A stretch of DNA of 64,000 bases, taken from positions 186,001-250,000 of the forward strand of contig NZ_JACHCN010000005.1 of NCBI RefSeq assembly GCF_014205795.1. The letters run 5' to 3'. Positions 1 through 9,954 of this stretch are shown one piece after another; the stretch's first letter is position 1, and every line of letters starts with the position of its first letter. A program made the position numbers and the translations under genes. The notes under the pieces were generated by a model. It was not told the DNA's origin and did not search any database. It was given only the letters and a program-made list of their open reading frames with translations. This stretch comes from Rhodanobacter sp. MP7CTX1. Lineage in GTDB: Bacteria; Pseudomonadota; Gammaproteobacteria; Xanthomonadales; Rhodanobacteraceae.

Positions 1-106
1 TCAACAGTAGTTCGTCGAGCAGACGACGGACGAAAGGCGTCAACTTGCCCTGCGCGTCGAAGTGAGCAACGACCGCAATGCGCCGGGGTGACTTTAGCGA
101 GTCCAT
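1..106 (-). CDS. Rhamnan synthesis F (RgpF)-like protein, N-terminus only
   Basis: Partial gene that begins at an ATG at 106 and leaves the window at base 1, so only 35 residues are visible. They read MDSLKSPRRIAVVAHF and continue with DAQGKLTPFVRRLLDELL, the opening strand-loop-helix typical of RgpF-type polysaccharide proteins. The frame is open throughout. The start overlaps the end of the WbsX-like gene by 13 bases, which fits translational coupling in a surface-polysaccharide operon. RgpF domain proteins are associated with rhamnan or O-antigen assembly. Assignment to that family is inference from a short stretch. Confidence 0.55.
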   Translation of the reverse strand, partial: MDSLKSPRRIAVVAHFDAQGKLTPFVRRLLDELLL

Positions 107-1413
107 TTGAGATGGACCCGCACGGCAAGTCGATATAGCGGCGGGAAGCGCCTCAGGATCTTTTTGGCCATCCGCCGCAACAACGAACGTTGCGGGACCG
201 GAGGCATTCCCGGATTCAATGCTCTATGTCTTAACTCGGCCGACAACAGCACGACGTCGCGAGCTAGATTGTCCTTCTCATCAAGGAGGCGGCTTATACG
301 CTCCTTCCCGATCGCTCTAAGCAGATCCGAATCCGCGAGCAGCGCTTCGAGGCGTGCGTCCTCGTTGACCACAGCTGCGTAAGTCTCTTCCAGGTAGGCT
401 AGCCCATGCTCTTGGTCGGGCTCCAGATGGCAACCCTCACCCCATTCGTTCCACGCGTTGATGAAGATCAATTGATCTTCCGGCGCGTTGTTTGCACGCG
501 TGTAACGAACCAGCCACTTCAACCAATACCCATACAACCCAGGAGACGAATCGACCATGATGTGCGACGTGTGCTGGCGACGGGCAGTGTTGTCCCATGA
601 GGGAACGATCGCGCGATACCAGCGATAGTCAGGTTTGGTGCGTCCAATCGACTGAGCGATGACCTTGCGATAGTCGACGAGGCCGCCTCGGAAGTGCGGA
701 TTGGTCATTTCCAAATGCCGGTGCACACGGTTCTCGGAGCCGATGAAAGTATGCGGTGGAAACTCGACCGCGGCATCGAAACCCCAATCGCGCGGGTCGA
801 CAATGCCGTAGAACTGCACAGCTACAAGATGCAACTCGCCGATACCGTGCTCACGCGCAACTTCGCGCCAGAGCGCGACGGTCTGCTTTGAATCGGGAAA
901 CAAATCGGCGCGATAGACCAGCAGAATCGGCTTGCCGTCAACACGGATTGCGCGTGGATCCTTCAGCAACGGCACCAAATCCTCAAGGAAACGGCGATCC
1001 TCGTCAGGACCATGCTTCTGCTCAAGCAATACATCCTTCTCCAGGCCGTCCCAGGTACGAGTCCAGTTCTCGTTTGCCCAACAAACGCAGAACGGAAAGT
1101 CGATGTCGCTTTTGAGGTAGTTATCTATTGGCAACTCGAGAATGCGACGTCCATTGAACCAGTAGTAATAGAAGCAAAATCCCTCGATGCCATACAGGCG
1201 CGCCAGATCCGCCTGTGCACGCATATTGTCGATCAGTCGAAGATCGTAGAAGCCAAGTTCGCGCGGAACATGTGGCTGGTAATGGCCAACAAAGTTCGGC
1301 TTTCCCCTGGCAACGTTAGTCCACTCGGTGAACCCCGGGCCCCACCACTCGGAGTTTTCCTCTACCGGGTGATACTGTGGAAGATAGAACGCAATGGGTT
1401 TCACGCTAGACAT
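94..1413 (-). CDS. WbsX-like glycan biosynthesis protein (GH99-like fold)
   Basis: About 439 residues. The N-terminus KPIAFYLPQYHPVEEN, followed by WWGPGFTEWTNV, FCFYYYWFNGRR, FCVCWANENWTRTWDG and FINAWNEWGEG, are hallmark motifs of the WbsX family. These are cytoplasmic proteins found in O-antigen and capsule clusters and usually annotated as glycosyltransferases, though the fold resembles glycoside hydrolase family 99. I chose the start at 1413 because AGAGG lies about seven bases upstream; an ATG seven codons earlier lacks that context. It lies downstream of the sulfotransferase and overlaps the RgpF-like gene. The exact sugar and linkage cannot be read from sequence. Confidence 0.85.
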   Translation of the reverse strand: MSSVKPIAFYLPQYHPVEENSEWWGPGFTEWTNVARGKPNFVGHYQPHVPRELGFYDLRLIDNMRAQADLARLYGIEGFCFYYYWFNGRRILELPIDNYLKSDIDFPFCVCWANENWTRTWDGLEKDVLLEQKHGPDEDRRFLEDLVPLLKDPRAIRVDGKPILLVYRADLFPDSKQTVALWREVAREHGIGELHLVAVQFYGIVDPRDWGFDAAVEFPPHTFIGSENRVHRHLEMTNPHFRGGLVDYRKVIAQSIGRTKPDYRWYRAIVPSWDNTARRQHTSHIMVDSSPGLYGYWLKWLVRYTRANNAPEDQLIFINAWNEWGEGCHLEPDQEHGLAYLEETYAAVVNEDARLEALLADSDLLRAIGKERISRLLDEKDNLARDVVLLSAELRHRALNPGMPPVPQRSLLRRMAKKILRRFPPLYRLAVRVHLKWTR

Positions 1414-1481
1414 CGGAACCTCTTGATAAGCCAACTTCCATCAATATTCGACAACACCGGTTATCCCCCAAGGCGCGCCCG

Positions 1482-2753
1482 TCAGCGCCCGAACAATTTT
1501 GCCAGCAACCATCGCTTGCGCATGGTATTGGCGCGCAACTGGTCCAGCTCCGCCGCGGCTGCGTTGAGACGCTCCGAAGTATCCTGCAGCTCCCCCGTCA
1601 TCACGTTCAGCTCCAGCTCTTTCACTGCTAGCTCATCACGAGTCGCTGCGTGGCCTGCCTGACTGGCCGCCAAGTCGGTTTTTACTGCCGTAAGCTTCAT
1701 GTTGGCATTTGCTATTTCTTCTTGGAGCTTTGCCTGAACAGAGCGAGCTTCAGCCTCCCAAATATTCACATCTCTGTGTAACTGGTCGACCAGTCCTTCG
1801 CTAGCATCGAGCTTTTTCCGCACAGAACGTGCTTCAGCTTCCCAGATATGCACGTCGCCATGTAACTGGTCGATCAGTCCTTCATTATCAGCAATCGGCA
1901 ACGCGAACAGGTCCTTGGCGCGTTGGTATTCGTTCTGGAATTGCTGGAATACGCTCCAATCGGTCCTGCCCGCTTCCACATTGAGGCACGTTGCGTAAAG
2001 TGAGTCGACAAACACCGAACCGACGTGTCGACTTGTGTTGGCCGGCACGTCCCTGTGCCGGTGATGACGCAGGTTGTTCGGATCGATGAATCGGTCCACC
2101 TCAAGCGAAACATCCGAGATCGCGTGCGGCCAGACGATGTTCAGTTCGTCGGCGACCCGCGCCATCGAGCCACGCCAGTCGGATACTAGGCCGTCATAGC
2201 TGACTATGGAACGCGGCAAACTTCGAGTAAAACGCTCCGCTTCCAGCAGGTGCTGTACCCACATCAGGTGCGAATGGCCGGCCAGCATTCCTTCGCGACT
2301 GCGTAGCGACTCGGCTACTTCGAGGGGGCTGCGACTGACAAACAGGGCTCTTGCACGACAGTCGACTCGATCGAGCGCAGCAAGCCAGAGCGGCACCAGA
2401 CGACACATTCGCGGATCTTTGACCGCCCAGAGGGATACCCCAGCGAACTCGCTACGGCAAAGCTCAGCCAGCTCCTCGATGGCGACCTGCGCAGCAGGGA
2501 GTTCAAGCCAGCCCTCCGGCATTTCGCTGACGCTGGACCAGGTGCGATCCAGTTCCTTCAGTAGGCGCTCATGGATTTCATACGCGCCAAGATGCTCCCA
2601 AAAGCCGGCAGGATTGTCGGCAGCTGGTTGCAGAAAACTCGAGCCGAGTTCCGCGCCGAGCATATTGATGACCCGCGTGCAGGCGGAAGTACCGCTGCGA
2701 TGCATGCCAAGCACCAGAATGGCTGTCGACCCTCGCACATCGGCATTTTTCAT
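1482..2753 (-). CDS. Sulfotransferase-like protein with coiled-coil tail
   Basis: 423 residues. The N-terminal 260 residues carry a PAPS-binding loop, ILVLGMHRSGTSACTRV, a downstream WAVKDPRMCRLVPLW segment and an LFVSRSPLEVAESL segment, as in the Sulfotransfer family. The C-terminal 150 residues are predicted coiled coil and contain a repeated unit of about 28 residues: EGLIDQLHGDVHIWEAEARS, then EGLVDQLHRDVNIWEAEARS. It sits between the WbsX-like gene and wzt, so it probably sulfates or otherwise decorates the exported polysaccharide, or joins a membrane assembly through the coiled coil. The substrate is unknown. Confidence 0.75.
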   Translation of the reverse strand: MKNADVRGSTAILVLGMHRSGTSACTRVINMLGAELGSSFLQPAADNPAGFWEHLGAYEIHERLLKELDRTWSSVSEMPEGWLELPAAQVAIEELAELCRSEFAGVSLWAVKDPRMCRLVPLWLAALDRVDCRARALFVSRSPLEVAESLRSREGMLAGHSHLMWVQHLLEAERFTRSLPRSIVSYDGLVSDWRGSMARVADELNIVWPHAISDVSLEVDRFIDPNNLRHHRHRDVPANTSRHVGSVFVDSLYATCLNVEAGRTDWSVFQQFQNEYQRAKDLFALPIADNEGLIDQLHGDVHIWEAEARSVRKKLDASEGLVDQLHRDVNIWEAEARSVQAKLQEEIANANMKLTAVKTDLAASQAGHAATRDELAVKELELNVMTGELQDTSERLNAAAAELDQLRANTMRKRWLLAKLFGR

Positions 2754-2788
2754 CTACTGCTTGTCCTTGTCCAATCGCCAAATGCCGG

Positions 2789-4201
2789 TCAGGCCGACAT
2801 ATGACCAAGGTTGGCAACGGAAGAGCGAATGTCAAAGTCCACCATGCCGGTGGCGATTCGGTCGGAATCGGGAGCGACCCGGAACATGGCGATGTCGACC
2901 ACACGATCGAGAAAGGTTTCCTCCTGATCGATCCGTCCGCGGACGCCCGCATTGAGGAAATAGGTACCGGGTGCAAGCAGACAACGGAACCGAAATTTGG
3001 CCCGGCGACGCTCGCCAGCCTCGACGATCTCGATTGCCGCATGCGCGGGCGCCGACACACCTCCACCTAGCTCAACACCAGACACTGTCTTGATCAGCAT
3101 GCCGAACTGCACGCCAGCAGCAGTGCGATCAAAATCCACATCGTAAACGTAGACGTACTCTTCCCCCGGGCGTAGCACGTTGACGCGCTCGCCACTGATG
3201 GTCTGCAAGTGTGCGTCCTTGATCTCGGCACCGCTGCGCACGTATCTAAGCGTGCTTTGTGGAAGCAGGTGATCATCATGCCAAGCCAGATCGTAGGCAC
3301 TGGCCGACTCTGATGGATTGGGCGAGCTGGATTCGGCGGCCTTGGCATCCGGGGCATCGGGCGTATCTTTGCCTCCAACCTTGTTCATCACGGTCGTCAA
3401 CTGCTCAGCTGCTGTCGATTCGCGTATTTCCTCCCGGATGGCTGCCACACGCTCAGCTGGCGCATACAGCATTTTCTGGTAGTGCGAGATGGTTCGTTTC
3501 GGCGACCCCGAATAAAGCATCTCGCCGCGATCAAGCAAGATGGCGCGATTGCAAAGTTCCAAAACCGTGCCTGCCGAATGCGAGACGAACAACACCGTCG
3601 CGCCCTCGCGTCGTATTTTCTCGATGCGGGCAAAACACTTTCTCTGAAAAGCCTCGTCGCCTACCGCAAGTGCTTCGTCAACAACCAAGATATCCGGCGT
3701 GACATGGATGGCGACGGAGAAAGCCAGCCGCACATACATGCCGCTCGAATAGCTCTTGACCGGCTGCTCGATGAATTCACCGATGTCGGCAAATGCTGCA
3801 ATATCGTCGAAGCGATCCTCAATCTGCTGGCGCGTCAGGCCCAGTACTGTACCGTTGAGGAATACATTTTCGCGACCGGTGAAATCTGGGTTGAAACCCG
3901 CGCCAAGCTCCAACAATGCGGCTATGCGGCCATTGACCTGTAGATCGCCTGCTGTCGGCGTGAGCGTACCGCAGATGATCTGCAGCAAGGTCGACTTGCC
4001 CGAACCATTTCGTCCAACAATGCCAACGGTTTCACCTTTTTTTACTTCGAAACTGATGTCTCGCAATGCCGTGAATTCGCGATACCAACGATGCTTTGCC
4101 GAACGCGACGACATCATCTGAAGAAGCCGGTGGTGCGGCTTTTCATAGACAGGAAAGACCTTGTCGATCGAATTGGCGTAGATGGAGACTTCAGATGACA
4201 T
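2789..4201 (-). CDS. wzt: Polysaccharide ABC exporter ATPase with carbohydrate-binding domain (Wzt)
   Basis: 470 residues from the ATG at 4201, which overlaps the end of wzm by 11 bases; an earlier start would run deeper into wzm. Walker A is GRNGSGKST near residue 63, the signature is SSGMYVRLAFS and Walker B is ILVVDEAL. After the ATPase domain (about 1-250) comes a low-complexity Ala/Ser/Pro/Asp linker and a C-terminal beta-rich domain (about 340-470), as in Wzt proteins that recognise the chain terminus before export. With wzm it forms the inner-membrane exporter that flips finished O-polysaccharide to the periplasm. Confidence 0.9.
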   Translation of the reverse strand: MSSEVSIYANSIDKVFPVYEKPHHRLLQMMSSRSAKHRWYREFTALRDISFEVKKGETVGIVGRNGSGKSTLLQIICGTLTPTAGDLQVNGRIAALLELGAGFNPDFTGRENVFLNGTVLGLTRQQIEDRFDDIAAFADIGEFIEQPVKSYSSGMYVRLAFSVAIHVTPDILVVDEALAVGDEAFQRKCFARIEKIRREGATVLFVSHSAGTVLELCNRAILLDRGEMLYSGSPKRTISHYQKMLYAPAERVAAIREEIRESTAAEQLTTVMNKVGGKDTPDAPDAKAAESSSPNPSESASAYDLAWHDDHLLPQSTLRYVRSGAEIKDAHLQTISGERVNVLRPGEEYVYVYDVDFDRTAAGVQFGMLIKTVSGVELGGGVSAPAHAAIEIVEAGERRRAKFRFRCLLAPGTYFLNAGVRGRIDQEETFLDRVVDIAMFRVAPDSDRIATGMVDFDIRSSVANLGHMSA

Positions 4202-5024
4202 CAGCGAACCCTCTGCGGGTTGCCATGAACCACGTAAATCCAACAAGGGCGACCAACATTGCCAATAGCATGTATAGCCCCAGCCCCTCCCAATTCGGCA
4301 TTGTATCCCACAGTGCGATGTTGCGACTTTGATCGATGATAAAAGTAATCGGATTGATCATGAACAACGGGCGCAGCGAGGGGCTGACAGAACTAATCGG
4401 CATTACCGCCGATGAGGTAAACAATAGCGCTGTTGAAAGCACGCTGGTGATCTGAGTAACGTCGCGAAAATAAACTCCCAGAGCAGCCAGCAGCCAGGAC
4501 ACTCCAAAAGCCAGCACCACGAGAGGCAGGATGATTATTGGAAATAAGATAGCTCTGGCGTCTATGTGCCCCTCAAGCACCAATCGAAGGGCTAGAAATA
4601 CAAGAAAATTTGCCAGCAGGTGGAAAAGAGCTGAGAGAATCATCGGCCAAGGCAGAATGTCGAGCGGAAAAATAATCCGTTTAACATAGCTTGGATTGCC
4701 CGTGATGAGCATCGGGCCGCGCATGATCACCTCAGAAAAAAAGCCATGCACGATGAGACCAATAAAAAGAATCAGAGTAAAGCTGTGCTGATCCGCACCC
4801 TGATCCCCACCCTGAGGCCAACGCCCTTTCATCACGCTACCGAACGCGAACGAATAGACGCCAAGCAAGAGGAATGGGCTGATCAACGACCATAGGAGAC
4901 CAAAGCTGGCGCCGCGGTAGCGTCCCAGCACCTCTCGCTTGGTCAGCTCCCATATCAGTGAACGGTGCGCCAGTGGAGCGACTACAGGAGCTGCGACCAG
5001 GCGAAGCAATCGCGTTGTAGGCAT
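4191..5024 (-). CDS. wzm: Polysaccharide ABC exporter permease (Wzm)
   Basis: 277 residues starting MPTTRLLRLVAAPVVAP. About six hydrophobic segments and the pre-TM1 stretch SLIWELTKREVLGRYRGASFG are typical of the ABC-2 type permeases TagG and Wzm. An upstream in-frame start at 5102 would overlap the preceding trans-sulfuration gene by 50 bases, so 5024 is preferred, although no strong ribosome site precedes it. It is immediately followed by wzt with overlapping ends, forming the two-component exporter. Confidence 0.88.
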   Translation of the reverse strand: MPTTRLLRLVAAPVVAPLAHRSLIWELTKREVLGRYRGASFGLLWSLISPFLLLGVYSFAFGSVMKGRWPQGGDQGADQHSFTLILFIGLIVHGFFSEVIMRGPMLITGNPSYVKRIIFPLDILPWPMILSALFHLLANFLVFLALRLVLEGHIDARAILFPIIILPLVVLAFGVSWLLAALGVYFRDVTQITSVLSTALLFTSSAVMPISSVSPSLRPLFMINPITFIIDQSRNIALWDTMPNWEGLGLYMLLAMLVALVGFTWFMATRRGFADVI

Positions 5025-5052
5025 TAAATGAATATCCGACAGTAAATCATGA

Positions 5053-6219
5053 TCAACCCAGTGCGAGGGCAAGTTCGGCGCGAAGATCTTCCACATTCTC
5101 AACGCCTACCGATAGGCGGATCAGGCCATCGCTGATGCCAAGGCGTTTACGCGTAACGACTGGGATCGAGGCATGCGTCATGATCGCCGGGTGTTCGATC
5201 AGACTTTCTACGCCGCCAAGTGATTCGGCCAGCGCAAACAGTTCGCAACGTTCCAGCATGCGCTTGGCCTTCTTCAGGCCGCCCTTCACTTCGATGGTGA
5301 TGATGCCGCCGAAACCATCCATCTGACGCTTGGCCAGCGCGTGTTGCGGATGGCTCTTGAGTCCCGGATAGATCACCCGCTCGATGGCGGGGTGCTTTTC
5401 CAGCCAACGGGCCAGTTCAAGTGCGCTCTCACAATGAGCCTTCATACGCAGGTGTAGGGTCTTCAGGCCCCGCAAGGCGAGGAACGAGTCAAATGGACCG
5501 GCGACGGCACCGACCGAGTTCTGCAAAAAGCCCATCTGCTCAGACAGTTCCTTGCTGCCGGCGACGACGATACCGCCGACCATGTCGGAGTGCCCATTCA
5601 AGTACTTGGTGGCCGAATGCAGCACCAGATCCGCACCGAACTCCAAGGGGCGCTGCAGCATGGGCGAACAGAATGTGTTGTCCACCACCAGGATCAAGCC
5701 GTGCTTCTTCGCGAACGCGGCGACCTTGGTCAGGTCCACCAGTTTGAGCATCGGGTTGGTCGGGGTTTCGGCCCAGATCATTCGGGTGTTGGGCTTCAAC
5801 GCGGCTTTCAGTGCATTGCCGTCATTGAGATCAATAAAGGTGAAGTCCAGCCCAGCGGAACGGCGGCGTACGCGCTCAAACAGACGATAGCTGCCACCGT
5901 AGAGGTCATCCATGGCGATGACGTGGCTGCCCGAATCCAAAAGATCCAGTACCGTGGCTGCCGCAGCCAGACCCGAAGCAAACGCAAAACCGGCTGTCCC
6001 GCCTTCCAGTGCCGCCACGCAACGCTCATACGCCATCCGGGTAGGGTTCTGTGTGCGCGAGTATTCGTACCCTTTGTGCTTGCCCGGGCTCTCCTGGACA
6101 TAGGTCGAGGTGGCGTAGATCGGCGTCATGATGGCGCCGGTGGTCGGATCGGGTTGCTGTCCGGCATGGATGGCCAATGTCCCCATGCCCAGCTTGTTCC
6201 GTTTCGCAGCAGTCTTCAT
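5053..6219 (-). CDS. Cys/Met metabolism PLP enzyme (cystathionine gamma-synthase or gamma-lyase type)
   Basis: 388 residues. Typical fold-type I trans-sulfuration motifs are present: YSRTQNPTR, FASGLAA, DDLYGGSYRLFE, AETPTNPML, the PLP-lysine stretch HSATKYLNGHSD, and ESLGGVESLIEHPA near the end. The family is cytosolic and tetrameric and works at the C-gamma of homoserine or cystathionine derivatives. Synthase and lyase cannot be separated reliably by eye. The start at 6219 is chosen because AAGGG lies about eight bases upstream and gives the usual family length; the reading frame stays open a further 71 codons upstream. It is divergent from rmlB with about 270 bases between them. Confidence 0.88.
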   Translation of the reverse strand: MKTAAKRNKLGMGTLAIHAGQQPDPTTGAIMTPIYATSTYVQESPGKHKGYEYSRTQNPTRMAYERCVAALEGGTAGFAFASGLAAAATVLDLLDSGSHVIAMDDLYGGSYRLFERVRRRSAGLDFTFIDLNDGNALKAALKPNTRMIWAETPTNPMLKLVDLTKVAAFAKKHGLILVVDNTFCSPMLQRPLEFGADLVLHSATKYLNGHSDMVGGIVVAGSKELSEQMGFLQNSVGAVAGPFDSFLALRGLKTLHLRMKAHCESALELARWLEKHPAIERVIYPGLKSHPQHALAKRQMDGFGGIITIEVKGGLKKAKRMLERCELFALAESLGGVESLIEHPAIMTHASIPVVTRKRLGISDGLIRLSVGVENVEDLRAELALALG

Positions 6220-6488
6220 CAATGCACCCTTGTCCCGCAGTGCGGGCCGCTTTATCTGGTTCAAAACGGACATCTTACCCTTCGGGTTCGGGATTTCCGA
6301 CACGGGCTGCAGTGTTCGTTCATGAAAGCCTGCCATTTCGGTGGTTTTGGGAACCACTTTCGCGCCATAAACCCGGGCCTTGGCTTGGTCAGCGCGCAAA
6401 GTGCGGGCATTATATGGGCTCTTTGGCACCAAACAGCTCCCAGCGGCAATCTTTGGCCCCCATCCCCCGAAGCAGGAAGACGACGGAC

Positions 6489-7562
6489 TTGATCAACAAT
6501 CCAACCACAGGGTCGAGGACCCTTCTTGTCACTGGCGGTGCAGGTTTCATTGGTGCCAATTTCGTGCTGCAGGCCATCGCCGATGGGCTGCGCGTGATCA
6601 ACCTCGACAAGCTCACCTATGCGGGCAACCTGGACACGTTGGCCTCGCTGAAAGACCGCGATGAGCACGTGTTTGTGCATGGTGATATCGGCGACCGTGC
6701 GTTGGTCGCGCGACTGCTGGCTGACTATCAGCCTGATGCGATAGTGAACTTCGCCGCCGAATCGCATGTGGACCGCTCGATCGATGGCCCCGCCGAATTC
6801 GTGCAGACCAACGTGGTCGGGACGCTTGGACTCCTGGAATGCACGCGCGACTATTGGCGCGGACTGGAAGGTACGAGTCGTGAGGCCTTCCGCTTCCTGC
6901 ACGTATCCACCGACGAGGTTTACGGCTCGCTGGGTGCCGAGGGCAAGTTCACGGAGGAAACCCCGTACGCGCCGAACTCGCCGTACTCGGCGTCCAAAGC
7001 GGCATCAGACCATCTGGTGCGCGCATTCCATCACACCTACGGCCTGCCAGTACTGACCACCAACTGCTCGAACAACTACGGCCCGTATCAGTTTCCGGAA
7101 AAACTCATCCCGCTGATCATCCAGAAGGCGCTGGCCGGCGAGCCGCTGCCGGTCTATGGCGATGGCCTGAACATCCGCGACTGGTTGTTCGTGGGCGATC
7201 ACTGCTCTGCGATCCGGCGCGTGCTCGAAGCGGGCCGCCTGGGTGAGACGTACAACGTGGGTGGCAATGCAGAGCGCGAGAACATCACGGTGGTGAAGGT
7301 CATCTGCGCCCTGCTCGATAAGCGCCATCCGCTGGCCGATGGCCGCAAGCGCGAGTCGCTTATCACCTATGTGAAGGATCGCCCCGGTCACGATCGCCGC
7401 TATGCGATCGACTCCAGCAAGCTTCAGAACGAGCTGCGCTGGCGCCCGTCGCAGACATTCGAAACCGGCATCGGGCAAACCGTGGACTGGTACCTCGCCA
7501 ATCAACCGTGGAGCCAGCGCGTGCTCGACGGCAGCTATCGTATGGAGCGCCTGGGGTCATGA
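6489..7562 (+). CDS. rmlB: dTDP-glucose 4,6-dehydratase
   Basis: 357 residues if translation starts at the TTG at 6489, preceded by AGGAAGA. Longer in-frame starts add over 100 non-homologous residues. The Rossmann motif [14 protein letters not shown] opens the protein. [14 protein letters not shown], the catalytic YxxxK in [12 protein letters not shown] and [14 protein letters not shown] identify RmlB of the extended SDR family. It converts dTDP-glucose to dTDP-4-keto-6-deoxyglucose, step two of dTDP-L-rhamnose synthesis. First gene of the compact rmlBACD-manC operon. Confidence 0.95.
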   Translation: MINNPTTGSRTLLVTGGAGFIGANFVLQAIADGLRVINLDKLTYAGNLDTLASLKDRDEHVFVHGDIGDRALVARLLADYQPDAIVNFAAESHVDRSIDGPAEFVQTNVVGTLGLLECTRDYWRGLEGTSREAFRFLHVSTDEVYGSLGAEGKFTEETPYAPNSPYSASKAASDHLVRAFHHTYGLPVLTTNCSNNYGPYQFPEKLIPLIIQKALAGEPLPVYGDGLNIRDWLFVGDHCSAIRRVLEAGRLGETYNVGGNAERENITVVKVICALLDKRHPLADGRKRESLITYVKDRPGHDRRYAIDSSKLQNELRWRPSQTFETGIGQTVDWYLANQPWSQRVLDGSYRMERLGS

Positions 7563-7573
7563 AGGATGGGGTC

Positions 7574-8464
7574 ATGAGCACGACGCAGAAAGGCATCATC
7601 CTCGCCGGCGGTTCCGGCACCCGGCTGTATCCGATCACCCGCTCAGTGAGCAAGCAGCTGCTGCCGGTGTACGACAAGCCTATGATCTACTACCCATTGG
7701 CCACGCTGATGCTGGCCGGCATCCGCCAAGTGCTGATGATCAATACGCCGCATGAGCAGGAAATGTTCCAGCGTCTGCTGGGCGACGGCTCGCAGTGGGG
7801 CATCGACATCCAGTACGCGGTGCAGCCGTCGCCGGATGGTCTGGCGCAGGCGTTCACCATCGGTCGAAATTTTGTCGACGGCAAACGTAGCTGCCTGGTG
7901 CTGGGCGACAACATTTTCTATGGTGTAGGCCTGACCGAACGACTCAAGCGCGCCGCCTCGCGCGAACACGGCGCCACCGTGTTCGGCTACTGGGTGAAGG
8001 ATCCCGAGCGCTACGGCGTGGCTGAATTCGACGCTGCCGGCCGGGTGATCGGGCTCGAGGAAAAGCCAGCGCAACCGAAGTCCCACTACGCGGTCACTGG
8101 CCTATATTTCTATGACGGCCGGGTGTGCGATTACGCGGCGGCATTAAAACCGTCTTCGCGTGGTGAACTGGAAATCACCGACCTCAACCGCTGCTACCTC
8201 GACGATGATTCGCTGCATCTGGAACAGCTCGGACGCGGCTTCGCCTGGCTCGATACCGGCACCCACGATTCGCTGATGGAAGCGGGCAATTACATTCAGA
8301 CTATTGAAAATCGGCAGGGCCTCAAGGTTTGCTGTCCGGAAGAAATCGCCTACCTCAATGGCTGGATCGACGCCGAGCAGGTACTGCAACTCGCTGCTCC
8401 ATTGGCCAAGACCGGCTACGGCCAATATCTGCAGCAACTGACCCGACAGGAACACGCGCGATGA
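7574..8464 (+). CDS. rmlA: Glucose-1-phosphate thymidylyltransferase
   Basis: 296 residues. The nucleotide-binding signature [20 protein letters not shown] is followed by [16 protein letters not shown], then VLGDNIFYG and [20 protein letters not shown], all diagnostic of RmlA. It joins glucose-1-phosphate and dTTP, the first step of dTDP-rhamnose synthesis. The ATG at 7574 is 11 bases after rmlB. The stop overlaps the rmlC start in an ATGA. Confidence 0.96.
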   Translation: MSTTQKGIILAGGSGTRLYPITRSVSKQLLPVYDKPMIYYPLATLMLAGIRQVLMINTPHEQEMFQRLLGDGSQWGIDIQYAVQPSPDGLAQAFTIGRNFVDGKRSCLVLGDNIFYGVGLTERLKRAASREHGATVFGYWVKDPERYGVAEFDAAGRVIGLEEKPAQPKSHYAVTGLYFYDGRVCDYAAALKPSSRGELEITDLNRCYLDDDSLHLEQLGRGFAWLDTGTHDSLMEAGNYIQTIENRQGLKVCCPEEIAYLNGWIDAEQVLQLAAPLAKTGYGQYLQQLTRQEHAR

Positions 8465-9018
8465 AAGTGATCGAAACCTCGCTACCGGGCGCCCTGATCC
8501 TCGAACCGCAAGTGTTCGGCGACGCCCGTGGCTTCTTCTATGAGAGTTACAACAAGGCAAGCTATCGCGAAGCAGGCATCACCGCCGACTTCATCCAGTC
8601 CAACGTCTCGCGCTCGGCCAAGGGTGTATTGCGTGGCTTGCACTATCAATGGCCGAACCCACAGGGAAAGCTGGTCAGCGTGCTCGAGGGCGAGGTCTAT
8701 GACGTCGCCGTGGATATCCGCCGCGGCTCACCCACGTTCGGGCAATCCTACGGCGTGATGCTCACCGCGGAAAATCACCGCCATTTCTGGGTTCCGGAAG
8801 GCTTTGCGCATGGTTTCTGTGTGCTTTCCGAATTCGCCACGTTCACTTATCAGTGCACGGCGCTATACGATCGGGAGGCCGACGCCGGGATCCGCTGGAA
8901 CGACGCCGATCTCGGGATTGACTGGCCACTGAGCGCCCCGCTGCTTTCCGACAAGGACGGCAAGACACCGTTGCTGAAAGACGTAGCGCCCGAGCGACTG
9001 CCGATTTTCGTGCCATGA
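8461..9018 (+). CDS. rmlC: dTDP-4-dehydrorhamnose 3,5-epimerase
   Basis: 185 residues. RmlC motifs: [65 protein letters not shown] and the late Tyr in [14 protein letters not shown]. The cupin-fold dimer epimerises C3 and C5 of the 4-keto sugar. It starts within the rmlA stop (ATGA) and ends within the rmlD start (ATGA), so translation of the three is probably coupled. Confidence 0.96.
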   Translation: MKVIETSLPGALILEPQVFGDARGFFYESYNKASYREAGITADFIQSNVSRSAKGVLRGLHYQWPNPQGKLVSVLEGEVYDVAVDIRRGSPTFGQSYGVMLTAENHRHFWVPEGFAHGFCVLSEFATFTYQCTALYDREADAGIRWNDADLGIDWPLSAPLLSDKDGKTPLLKDVAPERLPIFVP

Positions 9019-9950
9019 AGATCCTGCTGCTTGGCGCCAACGGTCAGCTTGGCCGCACATTTCTCGATCAGGGTGACTTGGCCGCACGTGGTGACCTCGT
9101 CGCCGCCAGCCGGGACGGTGTGCTGACGGATGGCCGCCGCGGTGAAATCGCCGACCTTGCAGCGCCGGCCAGCCTGGCCGCCCTTCTCGATCGCGTACAG
9201 CCGGATGTGATCATCAACGCTGCCGCCTATACGGCCGTCGATCGCGCCGAACAAGAGCCTGATCTGGCTACCCGCGTCAATGGCGAGGCCGTCGCCGTTC
9301 TTGGCGCCTGGGCAAAAGCGCATGCGGCGCTGGTGGTCCATTATTCGACTGACTATGTTTTTGATGGCGGCCAGTCGCAACCATACGCCGTTGATGCACC
9401 GACCGCGCCGCTGGGCGCCTACGGCCGCAGCAAGTTGGCCGGCGAACAGGCCTTGCGAGATAGCGGTGCCGATCACCTGATCCTGCGCACGGCGTGGGTC
9501 TATGCCGCGCACGGTCAGAACTTCCTGCGCACCATGCTGCGCCTGGGCAGCGAACGCGACGAGCTGCGCGTAGTCGCCGACCAGCACGGCGCACCGACAG
9601 ACACTGCGTTGATCGTCCGCGCCAGTCTCGCAGCACTGGATCGCTGGCAGCAGGCTGACAGCCCGCAGCGTCGACGGCTGAGCGGCACGCATCATCTGGT
9701 CGCCAGCGGCGCCACTACCTGGCACGGTTTTGCCAGTGCCATTTTCGAGCAGGCAGCGGCACGTGGTTTGATCACGCGGATACCTCGAGTGATCCCGATT
9801 GTCAGCGCCGACTTCCCCACACCGGCCGTACGCCCGGCGTGGTCGCTGCTGGACAACCACGATTTTCAGCAGCACTTTGGATTCCCGCTGCCCGATTGGC
9901 AGCAGGGCCTGGACGAAGTCATGCACCAGCTCGCCGCACCCGGACATTGA
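9015..9950 (+). CDS. rmlD: dTDP-4-dehydrorhamnose reductase
   Basis: 311 residues. The N-terminal Rossmann motif LLLGANGQLGRTF, then INAAAYTAVDRAE, the STDYVFDGG stretch and the YxxxK in YGRSKLAGEQAL identify RmlD. It performs the final NAD(P)H reduction to dTDP-L-rhamnose. It overlaps rmlC by four bases and is followed four bases later by manC. Confidence 0.95.
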   Translation: MKILLLGANGQLGRTFLDQGDLAARGDLVAASRDGVLTDGRRGEIADLAAPASLAALLDRVQPDVIINAAAYTAVDRAEQEPDLATRVNGEAVAVLGAWAKAHAALVVHYSTDYVFDGGQSQPYAVDAPTAPLGAYGRSKLAGEQALRDSGADHLILRTAWVYAAHGQNFLRTMLRLGSERDELRVVADQHGAPTDTALIVRASLAALDRWQQADSPQRRRLSGTHHLVASGATTWHGFASAIFEQAAARGLITRIPRVIPIVSADFPTPAVRPAWSLLDNHDFQQHFGFPLPDWQQGLDEVMHQLAAPGH

Positions 9951-9954
9951 CCCC

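Noticed and set aside
5590-6492. Plus-strand frame of 300 codons opposite the PLP enzyme
   Set aside because: Antisense to a gene with full trans-sulfuration motifs and a ribosome site.
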